This document shows positions 14,750-23,484 of a stretch of DNA of 64,000 nucleotides, in pieces. The stretch lies in the NCBI GenBank assembly GCA_026708055.1, contig JAPOVS010000060.1:1-64000 (forward strand), read 5' to 3'. Every line of letters starts with the position of its first letter. Positions within the stretch are counted from its first letter, which is position 1. A program made the translations under genes and the position numbers. Source of the stretch: a bacterium (GTDB lineage Bacteria; Actinomycetota; Acidimicrobiia; Acidimicrobiales; CATQHL01). Under the pieces are notes generated by a model, which was not told the origin of the DNA, did not search any database, and worked only from the letters and a program-made list of their open reading frames with translations.

Positions 14750-15874
14750 TCAGACGGTCACGGGCAAGTCGATGCTGTAGAGCTCGGCCGCGGTCTTGTA
14801 GGCGATCCTGTCGATCGTCTCCTGGGCCAGGCCCGCCACGCGGTCCTCCACGATGCTGCGCGAGTCCGGGAACGTGCAGCGCACGTGGGGGAAGTCCGAC
14901 CCCCACGAGAGGCTCATGTCCTCGCCCAGCAGATCCACCACGTGACGCATGTAGGGGTCGTCGATGGCGGTGTGGTAGCAGCGCTTGAGGGCGAGGTCGC
15001 GGACCGGGGTGTTGAGATCGCGCAGGCCCCAGTCCGGCGGGTAGTCGTTCTCCAGCTGGTCGAGGCGGTACATGAAGTTCGGCAGCCAGGCCACCTCGTA
15101 CTCGCCGAGCTGGACCTTCAGTTCGGGGAATCGGTCGAGGACGCGGCCGAAGACGAACTCGTTGGCCAGGGTCGGCTGGACCTCCTGCAGCACCGCGATC
15201 GTCATGGCGGCGGCGTCGCCGATCTCGTCGGTGCCGAGCGTGAAGGGGTCGCGCTCGTTGCCGGTGATGATGTGCAGGATGATCGGGTTGTCCGTCTCGA
15301 CCGCCGTCTGCCAGAGCGGGTCGTAGGCGGGGTCGCGATAGGGCGGGGCACCGGGCACGTTGGCGCAGAAGATCATGGTGCCCTTCATCCCCCGGGCGGT
15401 GGTGCGTTCGACCTCGGCGCAGGCCCAGGCAACGTCGTCGGTGGGGACCATGGCGGTGGCCAGGAACCGGTCCGGGTGGGCGCCGGCGAACTCGGCGGCC
15501 CAGTCGTTGTAGGCCCGTGCGCAGTCCCGCCGCAGGTCGGGATCGGTGATGCGCATGCCGTAGAGCATCCAGGTGGAGTTGAGGATCTCGAAGGCCACCC
15601 CGTCGATGTCCAGCGCCTTCACGCGTGCGTCGGGGTTCGCGCCGGCCTGCAGAACCAGGGCGTTGATCTCGGGATCATCGTTGGTCTGGTCGATGATGCC
15701 GCCGCCGATGGGGATGTATTCGAGCCCCGTGAAGAAGAGCGGACCGCCCTCGACGTCGGTGATGAGCCGCGGCAGCACCTCGTCGTCCCAGGTCGAGCCC
15801 AGCGCCTTCTGCCACAGGTCGTAGGGCTCCACGAGGTGGGAGTCGGCCGAGATCAGGTGCTCGAACATCGTCAT
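14750..15874 (-). CDS. ACMSD-like amidohydrolase_2 family protein
   Basis: A 374-residue TIM-barrel protein of the amidohydrolase_2 family, which includes decarboxylases such as ACMSD and some hydrolases. Metal-site elements are SADSHLVEP near the N-terminus, PIILHIITGN in the middle and SWGSDFPH near the end. The ATG at 15874 follows a strong ggaggggaag ribosome site; it is the first gene of the minus-strand operon that runs down to 7554. Because the window also encodes 3-hydroxyanthranilate dioxygenase and kynureninase, an ACMSD role is possible. Sequence alone cannot distinguish decarboxylase from hydrolase. Confidence 0.8.
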   Translation of the reverse strand: MTMFEHLISADSHLVEPYDLWQKALGSTWDDEVLPRLITDVEGGPLFFTGLEYIPIGGGIIDQTNDDPEINALVLQAGANPDARVKALDIDGVAFEILNSTWMLYGMRITDPDLRRDCARAYNDWAAEFAGAHPDRFLATAMVPTDDVAWACAEVERTTARGMKGTMIFCANVPGAPPYRDPAYDPLWQTAVETDNPIILHIITGNERDPFTLGTDEIGDAAAMTIAVLQEVQPTLANEFVFGRVLDRFPELKVQLGEYEVAWLPNFMYRLDQLENDYPPDWGLRDLNTPVRDLALKRCYHTAIDDPYMRHVVDLLGEDMSLSWGSDFPHVRCTFPDSRSIVEDRVAGLAQETIDRIAYKTAAELYSIDLPVTV

Positions 15875-15996
15875 GAACTTCCCCTCCGCTCGCTGGTTCG
15901 GATGGGCGATTTGCGCCTCACCGGCGGCAGACGCTATCCCTAATCCGCATCGCTGGTGAGTGTCAAACCGGGCATGCGGAGATCGCCGGTGCGGGC

Positions 15997-17124
15997 TTGG
16001 CCGGTCTGGCCACGGCGATTGCATTGGCTCATCGCGGTTGGACCGTGCGCATGCACGAGGCCGCTCCGGAGTTGCGCGAGATCGGCGCCGGGCTCTACAT
16101 CTGGGAGAACGGGCTGCGCGTGCTCGAGGCCCTCGACATGTACGACAAGATCGAGGCGCGGGCGCATCGGGTGCCGGCCTTCGACGTGGTTGACGAGCGC
16201 TACCGGTTGGTGCATCGCATGGAGTTCTCCACCAAGCCCGGCGAGCGTCTGTTCATCGTGCTGCGCCCGGAACTGCATCGGGCACTCGTGGACTACGCGC
16301 AGTCGCTCGGCGTCGAGATCCAGACGTCATCCCGTGTGCTGAGCGCCGACCCTTCCGGGAGTATCCGACTCGAGGACGGCGCACGCCACAAGGCGGACCT
16401 CGTCGTCGGCGCCGATGGGCTCAACTCGGCGGTCCGAGACTCGCTGGGGATGCTCAGGCGCAAGCGGGATCTCATCGACGGCGCAATCCGCCTTCTGATC
16501 CCGCGGCGGGCCACCGAGCGGGTTGACCCCCATTTCCAGCGCTGCATCGAGTACTGGCGCGGCCCGCGGCGGATCCTGTACACGCCGGCCGGACCGGACG
16601 ACGTCTACCTCTGCTTCACTTCCCAGGCGTCCGATGAGGCGGCCACACAGATCCCCCTCGACCTGGACATGTGGCGGCCGAACTTCCCGCGCCTGGCCGA
16701 TGCGCTGGAGCGGGTGACCGACAAGACGCCGGCCCGCTGGGATCGTTTCTCGATGGTCAAGGTCAAGGCCTGGTCGCGGGGCAGGGTGGCGATCCTGGGC
16801 GATGCCCTGCACGCGCAGCCCCCGAACCTCGGCCAGGGTGCCGGTCTCGGCATGCAGGGAGGCTTGGCGCTGGCGCACGCGCTCTCGCAGTCATCCGATG
16901 TGGAGTCCGGGCTGGCGCTCTGGGAGCAGACCGAGCGGGAGATCGTGGCGCACACGCAGCGGTGGACCTGGCTCTGGGGACTGTCCTCGGCGGCGTTCCC
17001 CCATCAGATGCAGCGGGCGCGGTCGCGGTTCGTGAGTTGGCTGGCGAGCCGTGAGCGGGTCGGGCGCAATGTCAGCCGCACCGCCTTCCACGTCCCGACG
17101 GGCGGCCTTCCCACCGGCGGCTAG
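15997..17124 (+). CDS. FAD-dependent monooxygenase, paralog 2, apparent 5' frameshift
   Basis: A 375-residue class A flavoprotein monooxygenase, paralogous to 8885-10057. It has the DG motif VVGADGLNSAVRDSLG and the GD motif VAILGDALHAQPPNLGQGAG. The FAD-binding motif IAGAGLAGLATAIALAHRG lies partly upstream of the first possible in-frame start, a TTG at 15997. The frame stays open back to 15877 without ATG or GTG. A natural start, GTG at 15956 (MSVKPG...), is in another frame and would connect to HAEIAGAG if one base were restored near 15972. It is therefore either a recent pseudogene or a sequence error. It is divergent from the operon starting at 15874. Confidence 0.75.
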   Translation: MAGLATAIALAHRGWTVRMHEAAPELREIGAGLYIWENGLRVLEALDMYDKIEARAHRVPAFDVVDERYRLVHRMEFSTKPGERLFIVLRPELHRALVDYAQSLGVEIQTSSRVLSADPSGSIRLEDGARHKADLVVGADGLNSAVRDSLGMLRRKRDLIDGAIRLLIPRRATERVDPHFQRCIEYWRGPRRILYTPAGPDDVYLCFTSQASDEAATQIPLDLDMWRPNFPRLADALERVTDKTPARWDRFSMVKVKAWSRGRVAILGDALHAQPPNLGQGAGLGMQGGLALAHALSQSSDVESGLALWEQTEREIVAHTQRWTWLWGLSSAAFPHQMQRARSRFVSWLASRERVGRNVSRTAFHVPTGGLPTGG

Positions 17125-17199
17125 CCACGTATCCGTCGTTCCTGCGAAGGCCGGAACCCAGTTCGGTCCGAGAGTGCGGATCGTGCGACTGGATGATGG

Positions 17200-17219
17200 A
17201 TTCCGGCACCCGCCGGAAT
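17200..17219. terminator. REP-like hairpin between convergent genes
   Basis: attccggc / gccggaat with a four-base loop lies between the convergent FAD monooxygenase and ABC permease genes and may act as a bidirectional terminator. It belongs to the dispersed tggattccggc...gccggaatgac family seen elsewhere in the window. Confidence 0.5.
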
Positions 17220-17277
17220 GACGGGAGGGGGTTCCGTGGCGCCGAACGCCGGCTTCGCCGACCTGCTCAGCGTTCGC

Positions 17278-18384
17278 CTAGCCGCCCCGGACGAACGGGA
17301 TTCCCAGCGCCGCGGGTTGGCGGACCCGGACGATGAGGCCTCCGAGCACGGCGATCGTCAGGGCGTAGGGGAACGCCAGCCACAGCAGCGACGGCAGGCT
17401 CACCTCGGGCTCGAATATCACCAGCAGGAAGACGCCGACGAACGACACCAGGGCGACGGTCAGTTCGGGCGTGAACATCCGGTGCTCGGCCGCGAGGTAG
17501 GCGGGCCGGCGGCGCTCCAAGGTCAGGCGCTGCACGATGAACGCAAGGATCAGCGCGGCCAGCACGATCCAGACGCTGCGCGGCACGAAGGTCTCGGCCT
17601 GCAGGCGCAACTGCAGGGCGTCGGCCGCGCCGAACAACGCAGCGGCGGCCGCCACCCCGAGCGGGCGCCATCCGCCCACGATCACCGCGGCGAGCGCCAG
17701 GAACCCCCGCCCGGCGGTCATGCCGTCGAGGAAGGTGCCGACGAGGCCGATCGACAGGAAGGCGCCGCCGAGCCCGGCGAAGCCGCCGGCGATCAGGACG
17801 CCCTGCCAGCGAAGTGCCCGCACGCTCACGCCGGCGGTCTCGTCGGCCTCGGGAAGCTCGCCTGCCGCCCGCATCTGGAGTCCCCACGTCGTCTTGTAGA
17901 ACAGCACCCACACGACGGGCACCAGCAGCAGCGCGATGTAGACGAGCGGGATCTGGCTGAACAGCGCCGGCCCGATCACCGGGATCTCCTTCAGGCCGGG
18001 TATCTCGAGCCGCGCCATGCGGTCGATGAAGAGATCCGGCTGGTTCTGCGAGTACTTCTGGAAGGCGAAGGCGGACAGGCCGGCGCCGAGGATGTTGAGC
18101 GCCACCCCCACCACGATCTGATCGGCGCCCGCCTGGATGGATGCGAACGCCATGATGACCGCCAGGAGCACGCCCGCCAGGACGCCGGCGAGCACGCCGA
18201 GCCACGGGTTCCCGAGTTCGCCGCCCGCCCAGAAGCCGGCGAAGGCCCCAACCAGCATCATGCCCTCGAGCCCGATGTTGAAAACACCGGCGATCTCGGA
18301 GATCAACTCGCCAAGGGCGACGAGAATCAGCGGGCTGGCGATCAGGATCGCGGCGCGCAGGAACTCGCTATCGAACGGCGTCAT
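17278..18384 (-). CDS. ABC transporter permease (BMP/nucleoside type, YufQ-like)
   Basis: A 368-residue, highly hydrophobic inner-membrane protein of the BPD_transp_2 family. The signature GVFNIGLEGMMLVGAFAGFW is typical of the second permease of BMP-type importers for nucleosides and related heterocycles. It is longer than the usual ~310 residues, with an extra hydrophobic C-terminal region after LERRRPAYLAAE. It starts with ATG at 18384, overlapping the upstream permease by 17 bases. With the genes up to 22127 it forms a complete importer. Confidence 0.88.
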   Translation of the reverse strand: MTPFDSEFLRAAILIASPLILVALGELISEIAGVFNIGLEGMMLVGAFAGFWAGGELGNPWLGVLAGVLAGVLLAVIMAFASIQAGADQIVVGVALNILGAGLSAFAFQKYSQNQPDLFIDRMARLEIPGLKEIPVIGPALFSQIPLVYIALLLVPVVWVLFYKTTWGLQMRAAGELPEADETAGVSVRALRWQGVLIAGGFAGLGGAFLSIGLVGTFLDGMTAGRGFLALAAVIVGGWRPLGVAAAAALFGAADALQLRLQAETFVPRSVWIVLAALILAFIVQRLTLERRRPAYLAAEHRMFTPELTVALVSFVGVFLLVIFEPEVSLPSLLWLAFPYALTIAVLGGLIVRVRQPAALGIPFVRGG

Positions 18385-19426
18385 CTTCCCGCTCCACTGC
18401 GGCCCGCCGGGTCGTGGCCCGGGCGTCCATCCAACGGGTGAGGATCACGGACGTGGCGACGAGGACGACGATGATGCCCTGAGTGATGAAGATCATCTCC
18501 GAGGGCACGTCGGCGCGGACCTGCATGACGCTGCCGCCCGTGTCCAGGATGGCGAACAGGGCGGCGGCCGCCACGCAGCCGACAGGGGAGTTCCGGGCGA
18601 CGAGGGCGACCACGATGCCCGTGAAACCGATGTTTCCGGCGAACCCGCCGGAGAGGACGTTGCGTTCACCGCCGATGACGAGACCGGTGCCGCTCAAGCC
18701 GGCCAACGCCCCCGACAGAACGAAGCTGACAACGATCGTGCGGATGGTCTGGACGCCCGCATGGCGCGCCGAGGTGGGATTCTCGCCCGCCAGCCGGAGC
18801 TTGTAGCCGAACACGGTCCGGTTCAGGACGAAGACGATGATGACGACCGCCGCGACCGTCAGGAAGATCTCCATCGTGAAAGGCGTCCTGTCGACGAGAG
18901 CCGGCCATCGGTACTCCGACGGCAGCGGCCGGGACTGGAATGCGGAACTGGACAGGTCGTGGAGCGGCCCGCGCACGATCCAGAGCAGCACCTGGGTGGC
19001 GATGAAGGTGAGCATCAGGGTCGAGACGATCTCGTTCACGCCGCGCTTGGCCCAGAGAACGGCGGCGATGCCGGCGAAGAGCGCGCCTGCGAGCATGCCG
19101 GCGAGGGTCGCCAGGATGAGGGCGAGCGCCGGTGGCAGCGAGGGGCCCTCCAGGGCGATGTACGCCGAGACGATGCCCCCGGCGATCATCTGGCCCTGGA
19201 GTCCCAGGTTCACCTTGGCGCCGCGGAACGCCACGATCCAGCCGAGCGCGATGAGCACCAGGGGGGACATGCGCGCCGCGGTGATGGCGATGCGCTCGCG
19301 GGTGCCGAGCGAGCCGTCGAGCAGAGCCAGGAGAGCGTCGACGGGCGATCCGCCGGTGGCGGCGATGATGCCCAGCGAGATGGCGACACCGGCGATCACC
19401 AGGACGATCGCCAGCAGGACGTTCAC
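18368..19426 (-). CDS. ABC transporter permease (BMP/nucleoside type, YufP-like)
   Basis: A 352-residue multi-spanning permease. The signature GAKVNLGLQGQMIAGGIV and the region WAKRGVNEIVSTLMLTFIA are typical of the first permease of BMP-type importers. The start is GTG at 19426, 56 bases after the ATPase gene. It pairs with the permease at 17278 to make the transmembrane channel. The substrate class is probably nucleoside-like or another nitrogen heterocycle, inferred from the family and from the catabolic genes next door. Confidence 0.88.
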   Translation of the reverse strand: MNVLLAIVLVIAGVAISLGIIAATGGSPVDALLALLDGSLGTRERIAITAARMSPLVLIALGWIVAFRGAKVNLGLQGQMIAGGIVSAYIALEGPSLPPALALILATLAGMLAGALFAGIAAVLWAKRGVNEIVSTLMLTFIATQVLLWIVRGPLHDLSSSAFQSRPLPSEYRWPALVDRTPFTMEIFLTVAAVVIIVFVLNRTVFGYKLRLAGENPTSARHAGVQTIRTIVVSFVLSGALAGLSGTGLVIGGERNVLSGGFAGNIGFTGIVVALVARNSPVGCVAAAALFAILDTGGSVMQVRADVPSEMIFITQGIIVVLVATSVILTRWMDARATTRRAAVEREDDAVR

Positions 19427-19482
19427 GGCGGGGTCGCGGACCCGCCCGGAGGTTAGAAACCGATGGATTGCGGCCGAGGAGG

Positions 19483-21048
19483 TCAGCGCTCCACCGCTTC
19501 CAGCATGGCCTTGTCCTCCTCCTCGATCGCCTCCCCGCCCATCAACAACCCGAGTCGTGCGTACGTGGCCTCGTTGCGATCCAGCGTGGCCAGGAACCTC
19601 CCGTCCACCATCACGGCAACCCGGTCCGAGAGCAGCAGGATCTCCTCGATCTCGGTGGAGAACAGGACGATGGCGCAGCCGCGCTCACGCTCGGCCTGCA
19701 TGCGGGAAAGCACCGTCTCGGTCGCACCCACGTCGAGGCCTCTCGTCGGCTGGGAGGCGATGAGCAGCGGCGGCCGGCGGCACAACTCACGTGCCAGCAC
19801 CGCCTTCTGCTGGTTGCCGCCGGAGAGATGCCGCATCTTCACGCGGGAACCGGGCGTGCGAATGTCGTACTCGCCGATCAGGTCGGAGCAGAACTGGTCC
19901 ACGGCCGGATCGTTGATGATTCCCCAGCGCTGCATCCGGCCGAGCGCCAACTCCTTCATGACGAGGTTGTCGCGGACCGAGAGCTCCAGCGCCAGTGCCG
20001 TGTGGTGGCGATCCGCAGGGATCGCCGACCCGCCGAGGCGGTAGAAGTCCAGCGGCGACATCACGGTGAACCAATCATCGCCGTATCCCAGCCGACCGCT
20101 GGTCGGGGCCCGCAGGCCGGTCAGCACCTCGGCCAGCTCCTGCTGGCCGTTGCCGTCGACGCCGGCAATGCCGAGGATCTCCCCCGCCCGGACCTTGAGG
20201 GAGATCCCGTCGAGAGCCAGACGGCCGTCCTCGGAGACCAGGCTGATGTCCTCGGCCACCAAGGCCACCGGGCCGCGTTCCCGCTCGGTGACCTGCACGT
20301 CGAACATCACGTCCCGGCCGATCGTCATCCGGGCAAGTTCGGCCTTGTCGGTGTCGGCGACATTGACGGTTCCCACGACATGTCCCTGGCGCAGGACCGT
20401 GCACCGGTCGGCGATCCCCATCAGCTCGTCGAGCTTGTGGGTGATGAGGATGATGGAGTGGCCCTGGCCGGCGAGGTTCCGGAGTATCCGGACGAGGTGC
20501 TCCCACTCCAAGGGTGTGAGCACCGAGGTGGGCTCGTCGAGGATGAGGATCTCGGCGCCCCCGTAGAGCAGCTTGATGATCTCGACGCGCTGGCGGGCGC
20601 CCACCGAGAGATCCTCCACGAGGGCGTCGGGATCGACGTCGAGATGGTAGGCCTCGGACATCTCGCGCACGCGGGTGCTGATCCCCCCGATGTTGGCGAA
20701 GATGCCCTTCGAGCCGATGCTGCTGAGCGCCAGGTTCTCGGCGACCGTGAGGGTCGGTGCGAGGGCGAAGTGCTGGTACACCATGCCGATCCCGAGGTCC
20801 TGGGCATCGGCCGGCTTGCGGATGCGAGCCGGCCGGCCGTCGACCTCGATCGAACCCTCGTCGGGGTCCAGCATCCCGCTGACGATGCTCATCAGCGTGG
20901 ACTTGCCCGCGCCGTTCTCCCCGAGGATCGCCAGGATCTCGCCGCGACGCACGTCGAGCGAGATCCCGGCGTTCGCCGTGACCCCCGGGAAGTGCTTTGT
21001 TATTCCGGTCAGTCTGAGCCGGATGCTGTCGGTTTGGTCCGAGGTCAC
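19483..21048 (-). CDS. Dual ATPase of the BMP-type importer (YufO-like)
   Basis: A 521-residue protein with two ABC domains. Domain 1 has Walker A GENGAGKS, signature LSVGARQR and Walker B LILDEPTS. Domain 2 has the degenerate Walker A GVDGNGQQE, signature LSGGNQQK and LLIASQPTRGLD, as is normal for this subfamily. It energises uptake by the two permeases downstream. GTG start at 21048 overlaps the stop of the lipoprotein gene (GTGA). Confidence 0.92.
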   Translation of the reverse strand: MTSDQTDSIRLRLTGITKHFPGVTANAGISLDVRRGEILAILGENGAGKSTLMSIVSGMLDPDEGSIEVDGRPARIRKPADAQDLGIGMVYQHFALAPTLTVAENLALSSIGSKGIFANIGGISTRVREMSEAYHLDVDPDALVEDLSVGARQRVEIIKLLYGGAEILILDEPTSVLTPLEWEHLVRILRNLAGQGHSIILITHKLDELMGIADRCTVLRQGHVVGTVNVADTDKAELARMTIGRDVMFDVQVTERERGPVALVAEDISLVSEDGRLALDGISLKVRAGEILGIAGVDGNGQQELAEVLTGLRAPTSGRLGYGDDWFTVMSPLDFYRLGGSAIPADRHHTALALELSVRDNLVMKELALGRMQRWGIINDPAVDQFCSDLIGEYDIRTPGSRVKMRHLSGGNQQKAVLARELCRRPPLLIASQPTRGLDVGATETVLSRMQAERERGCAIVLFSTEIEEILLLSDRVAVMVDGRFLATLDRNEATYARLGLLMGGEAIEEEDKAMLEAVER

Positions 21049-22127
21049 CTCGCGGTGACTTCGGAGGGCAGCTGCAGCGAGCCGTCCTTGATGGCCGCGA
21101 CCGTGTCCTCGGCCAGCGCAACCAGCTCAGCGTCCTGGTAGCCGGAGCAGAGGTTGAAGAACTGGATGGACTCGTCCTCGAGGCCGTACGCCGCGGTGCG
21201 GGGCGGCAGCGTGCCGTTGGCGAAGTCGCCGATGGCCGCGGTCACCATTGCGGGGATGTCGGAGACGTTGTTGCCCACGATGTTGTCGCCGCGATCGCAC
21301 CGGTCGACCACCGGGCTGAACAGCAGCACCTCGCCGGCGGCCTCGTCAGCAGCCTGCTGGAGGCCGACGAAGCCGGCGTCCACGAAGCCGTAGAGCACGT
21401 CCACGCCGGAGGCGATCTGCGCTGTGGCCGCCTGCTGGGTGCCGGGCACGTCGGAGTAGCTGGAGACGACGGTCTCGACGACCTCGATGTCGGGGTTGAC
21501 CGACTGGGCGCCCTGGGTGTACCCGGCGAGGGCGGTGCGCTCGATCGGGAACGTGGGGCCGGTGATGTAGCCGATCTTGCCGCTCTGGGAGAGTGTCCCG
21601 GCGATGACGCCCATCGGGTAGGTGGCCCAGCCGTAGACCGTGACGTAGCCGTAGACGTTGTCGGGCACGTCGCCCTGTGCGAAGAAGCCCGATGTGATGA
21701 TGTAGGTGGTGTCGGGGTTCTCCTCGGCGATGGGCAGGAGTGCGCCGAAGACGGTGATGTCGGCAACCACGAGATCGTGCTGCTCGGTGAGGTTGCGGAT
21801 GGCGTCACCCGCAGCGGTCTCGTCGCCGAGATTGTCGACGATCGACGGGCTGCCGCCGTAGGCGACGACGCCCTCGTAGACGCTCTGGAAGTACGCCTGG
21901 TCGTTGCGCGGTCCGCCGAGTGCCAACCCGAACGAGATCCCCTCGTCGGCCGGCGGTGGCGGGGGCTCGGGTGCGGGCGGCGGCGGTTCGGCGGGAGCCG
22001 GCGCCGGCGGCTCGGGTGCGGGCGGCGGTGCAGACGCCTCCTCGTCGTCGCCACAGGCAGCGGCGACCAATGCCAGGATCGCCAGGAGAGCAATCAATAT
22101 CTTGCTAGTAGTTCTACGCTTGTTCAC
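21045..22127 (-). CDS. BMP-family substrate-binding lipoprotein
   Basis: A 360-residue extracytoplasmic binding protein. The signal peptide ends in a lipobox (ALVAAACGDD), followed by a Pro/Glu-rich tether of about 40 residues (repeats of PEPP and PAPA), then a BMP/Med-type binding domain (GFVDAGFVGLQQAADEA). GTG at 22127 is preferred because AAAGGA lies at ideal spacing; an ATG at 22142 in the same frame would add five residues but has no ribosome site. It is the first gene of the importer operon. It delivers nucleoside-like or related ligands to the permeases; the precise ligand is not deducible. Confidence 0.88.
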   Translation of the reverse strand: MNKRRTTSKILIALLAILALVAAACGDDEEASAPPPAPEPPAPAPAEPPPPAPEPPPPPADEGISFGLALGGPRNDQAYFQSVYEGVVAYGGSPSIVDNLGDETAAGDAIRNLTEQHDLVVADITVFGALLPIAEENPDTTYIITSGFFAQGDVPDNVYGYVTVYGWATYPMGVIAGTLSQSGKIGYITGPTFPIERTALAGYTQGAQSVNPDIEVVETVVSSYSDVPGTQQAATAQIASGVDVLYGFVDAGFVGLQQAADEAAGEVLLFSPVVDRCDRGDNIVGNNVSDIPAMVTAAIGDFANGTLPPRTAAYGLEDESIQFFNLCSGYQDAELVALAEDTVAAIKDGSLQLPSEVTAR

Positions 22128-22183
22128 GCGTTTTCCTTTCATTTTGCAGCCAGGTCAGGCCTGTCCCCTCGGAAGCCTGCGGC

Positions 22184-22213
22184 AGTCTAGGGCGAACGGT
22201 TTCGGGCGATCAA
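22184..22213 (-). promoter_or_regulatory. Promoter of the BMP importer operon
   Basis: On the minus strand TTGATC (22213-22208) and TAGACT (22189-22184) are separated by 18 bases. Transcription would start about 50 bases before the lipoprotein's GTG. The promoter is back-to-back with that of the ROK regulator. Confidence 0.5.
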
Positions 22214-22230
22214 ACGGCGGGAAGGGGGCC

Positions 22231-22258
22231 TTGACAGAAATAGTTAGTAAGCTAAACT
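22231..22258 (+). promoter_or_regulatory. Promoter and imperfect operator of the ROK gene
   Basis: TTGACA (22231-22236) and TAAACT (22253-22258) are separated by 16 bases. The -10 ends eight bases before the ATG at 22267, implying a leaderless or nearly leaderless mRNA. An imperfect inverted repeat, agttag-taag-ctaaact, covers the -10 region and could be the regulator's own operator. Confidence 0.6.
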
Positions 22259-22266
22259 GACAAATA

Positions 22267-23484
22267 ATGCGAGGCCGATCGGACTCCAGCCTGCTGCGGC
22301 TGATCAACAGCCGGAAGATCGTCGACACAGTGCTGGCGGTCGCCCCGCTCGGCATCTCCCGGGCCGAGGTGGCTCGAGCCACGGGCTTGTCCAAGCCGAC
22401 CGTCTCGGCACTCGTGGGTGACCTGGAGGCCGCCGGTCTCATGCGGATGGCCGATCCCGGCAGCCCCAGCGGGGACATCGGTCGCCCCGCGGCGCTCTAC
22501 GAGATCATTCCTGACTCCAGCCTCGTCATCGGGGCCGACATCGGTGCCACGAAGATCATCGTCGGAGTGGCCGACCTGCTCGGTCGGCCGATGGCGGAGG
22601 AGATGATCGAGACTCCTTCGGACGCCGCGGCCGCCGCCGACGCGGTCTGCGACGCCGCGCTGCGGCTGCTCGAAGACTCCGCCGGCGGTTCCGGACGACT
22701 CCGCAACGCCTGCGTCGGCGTGCCGGGCGTGTACCGCGCCGACACCGACAGCGTGGAGATGGCGCTGAACCTGCCCGGGTTCGAGGGCCTCAACTTCCAT
22801 GCGCACCTGACGGATCGGTTGGGCGTGCCGGTGCAGATCGACAACGACGTGAACCTGGCGGCGGTCGGCGAGGCCGACGCCGGCGCCGATCAAACCGATT
22901 TCGCCGCCGTCTCCATCGGAACGGGCATCGGGTCGGGACTCATCATCGGCGGCGATCTCTACCGTGGCGGCACCGGTGCCGCCGGCGAGTTGGGGTCGCT
23001 GATCCTCCCGACGACCGACGGGATCGCGGGTGCCGGAGGACGCGTGACGCTGGAGGACGTCGCCTCCGCGCCGGCCATCCGGCGGATCTTCGACCGGGCG
23101 GTGCGCAACGGCCGATCCTCGGCGCTGGACGGCGGCGCGGAGGTCGCCGACATCTTCTCCGCCGCCGCCGCCGGCGACGAGGCGGCCGGCCACGCCCTGT
23201 CGACGGCAGCCGGTGCCATGGCCGATGCCGTGACCCACTTGTGCCTCATCAACGACCCGGCACTGATCATCTTCGGTGGTGGCGTCGGGGCCAACCCCGT
23301 CTTCGTGGAGGCTGTGGCCGCCGAACTCGACGGTCTCCTGGCGCACCCGCCGGCGTTGGCGCCGTCGACCCTGGGACGGCGTGCCACGTTCCTCGGGGCG
23401 ATCTCGCTGGCATTGCGCTCGCTGCGGGAGTCACTGGTCGAGCAGGCGTTGGACGGCCGCGAGATTCGGGGGGCACGCCGGTGA
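22267..23484 (+). CDS. ROK-family transcriptional regulator
   Basis: A 405-residue repressor. Residues about 25-70 form a winged helix (ISRAEVARATGLSKPTVSAL). The ROK kinase-like fold follows, with GADIGATKIIVGVAD, VCIGVPG-like and GTGIGSGLIIGGDLY blocks. The ROK zinc motif (CxCGxxGC) and the preceding ExGH are absent; the equivalent reads GELGSLILPTTDG, so it cannot bind zinc in the usual way and should not be a sugar kinase. It likely senses a sugar or amino sugar. Its 3' end overlaps the M20 gene by GTGA, and it heads the sugar-transport locus. Confidence 0.88.
   Translation: MRGRSDSSLLRLINSRKIVDTVLAVAPLGISRAEVARATGLSKPTVSALVGDLEAAGLMRMADPGSPSGDIGRPAALYEIIPDSSLVIGADIGATKIIVGVADLLGRPMAEEMIETPSDAAAAADAVCDAALRLLEDSAGGSGRLRNACVGVPGVYRADTDSVEMALNLPGFEGLNFHAHLTDRLGVPVQIDNDVNLAAVGEADAGADQTDFAAVSIGTGIGSGLIIGGDLYRGGTGAAGELGSLILPTTDGIAGAGGRVTLEDVASAPAIRRIFDRAVRNGRSSALDGGAEVADIFSAAAAGDEAAGHALSTAAGAMADAVTHLCLINDPALIIFGGGVGANPVFVEAVAAELDGLLAHPPALAPSTLGRRATFLGAISLALRSLRESLVEQALDGREIRGARR

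Noticed and set aside
17218-18441. Long plus-strand frame opposite the permease gene
   Set aside because: Antisense to a clear membrane protein gene; the product is charged and repetitive with no domain.
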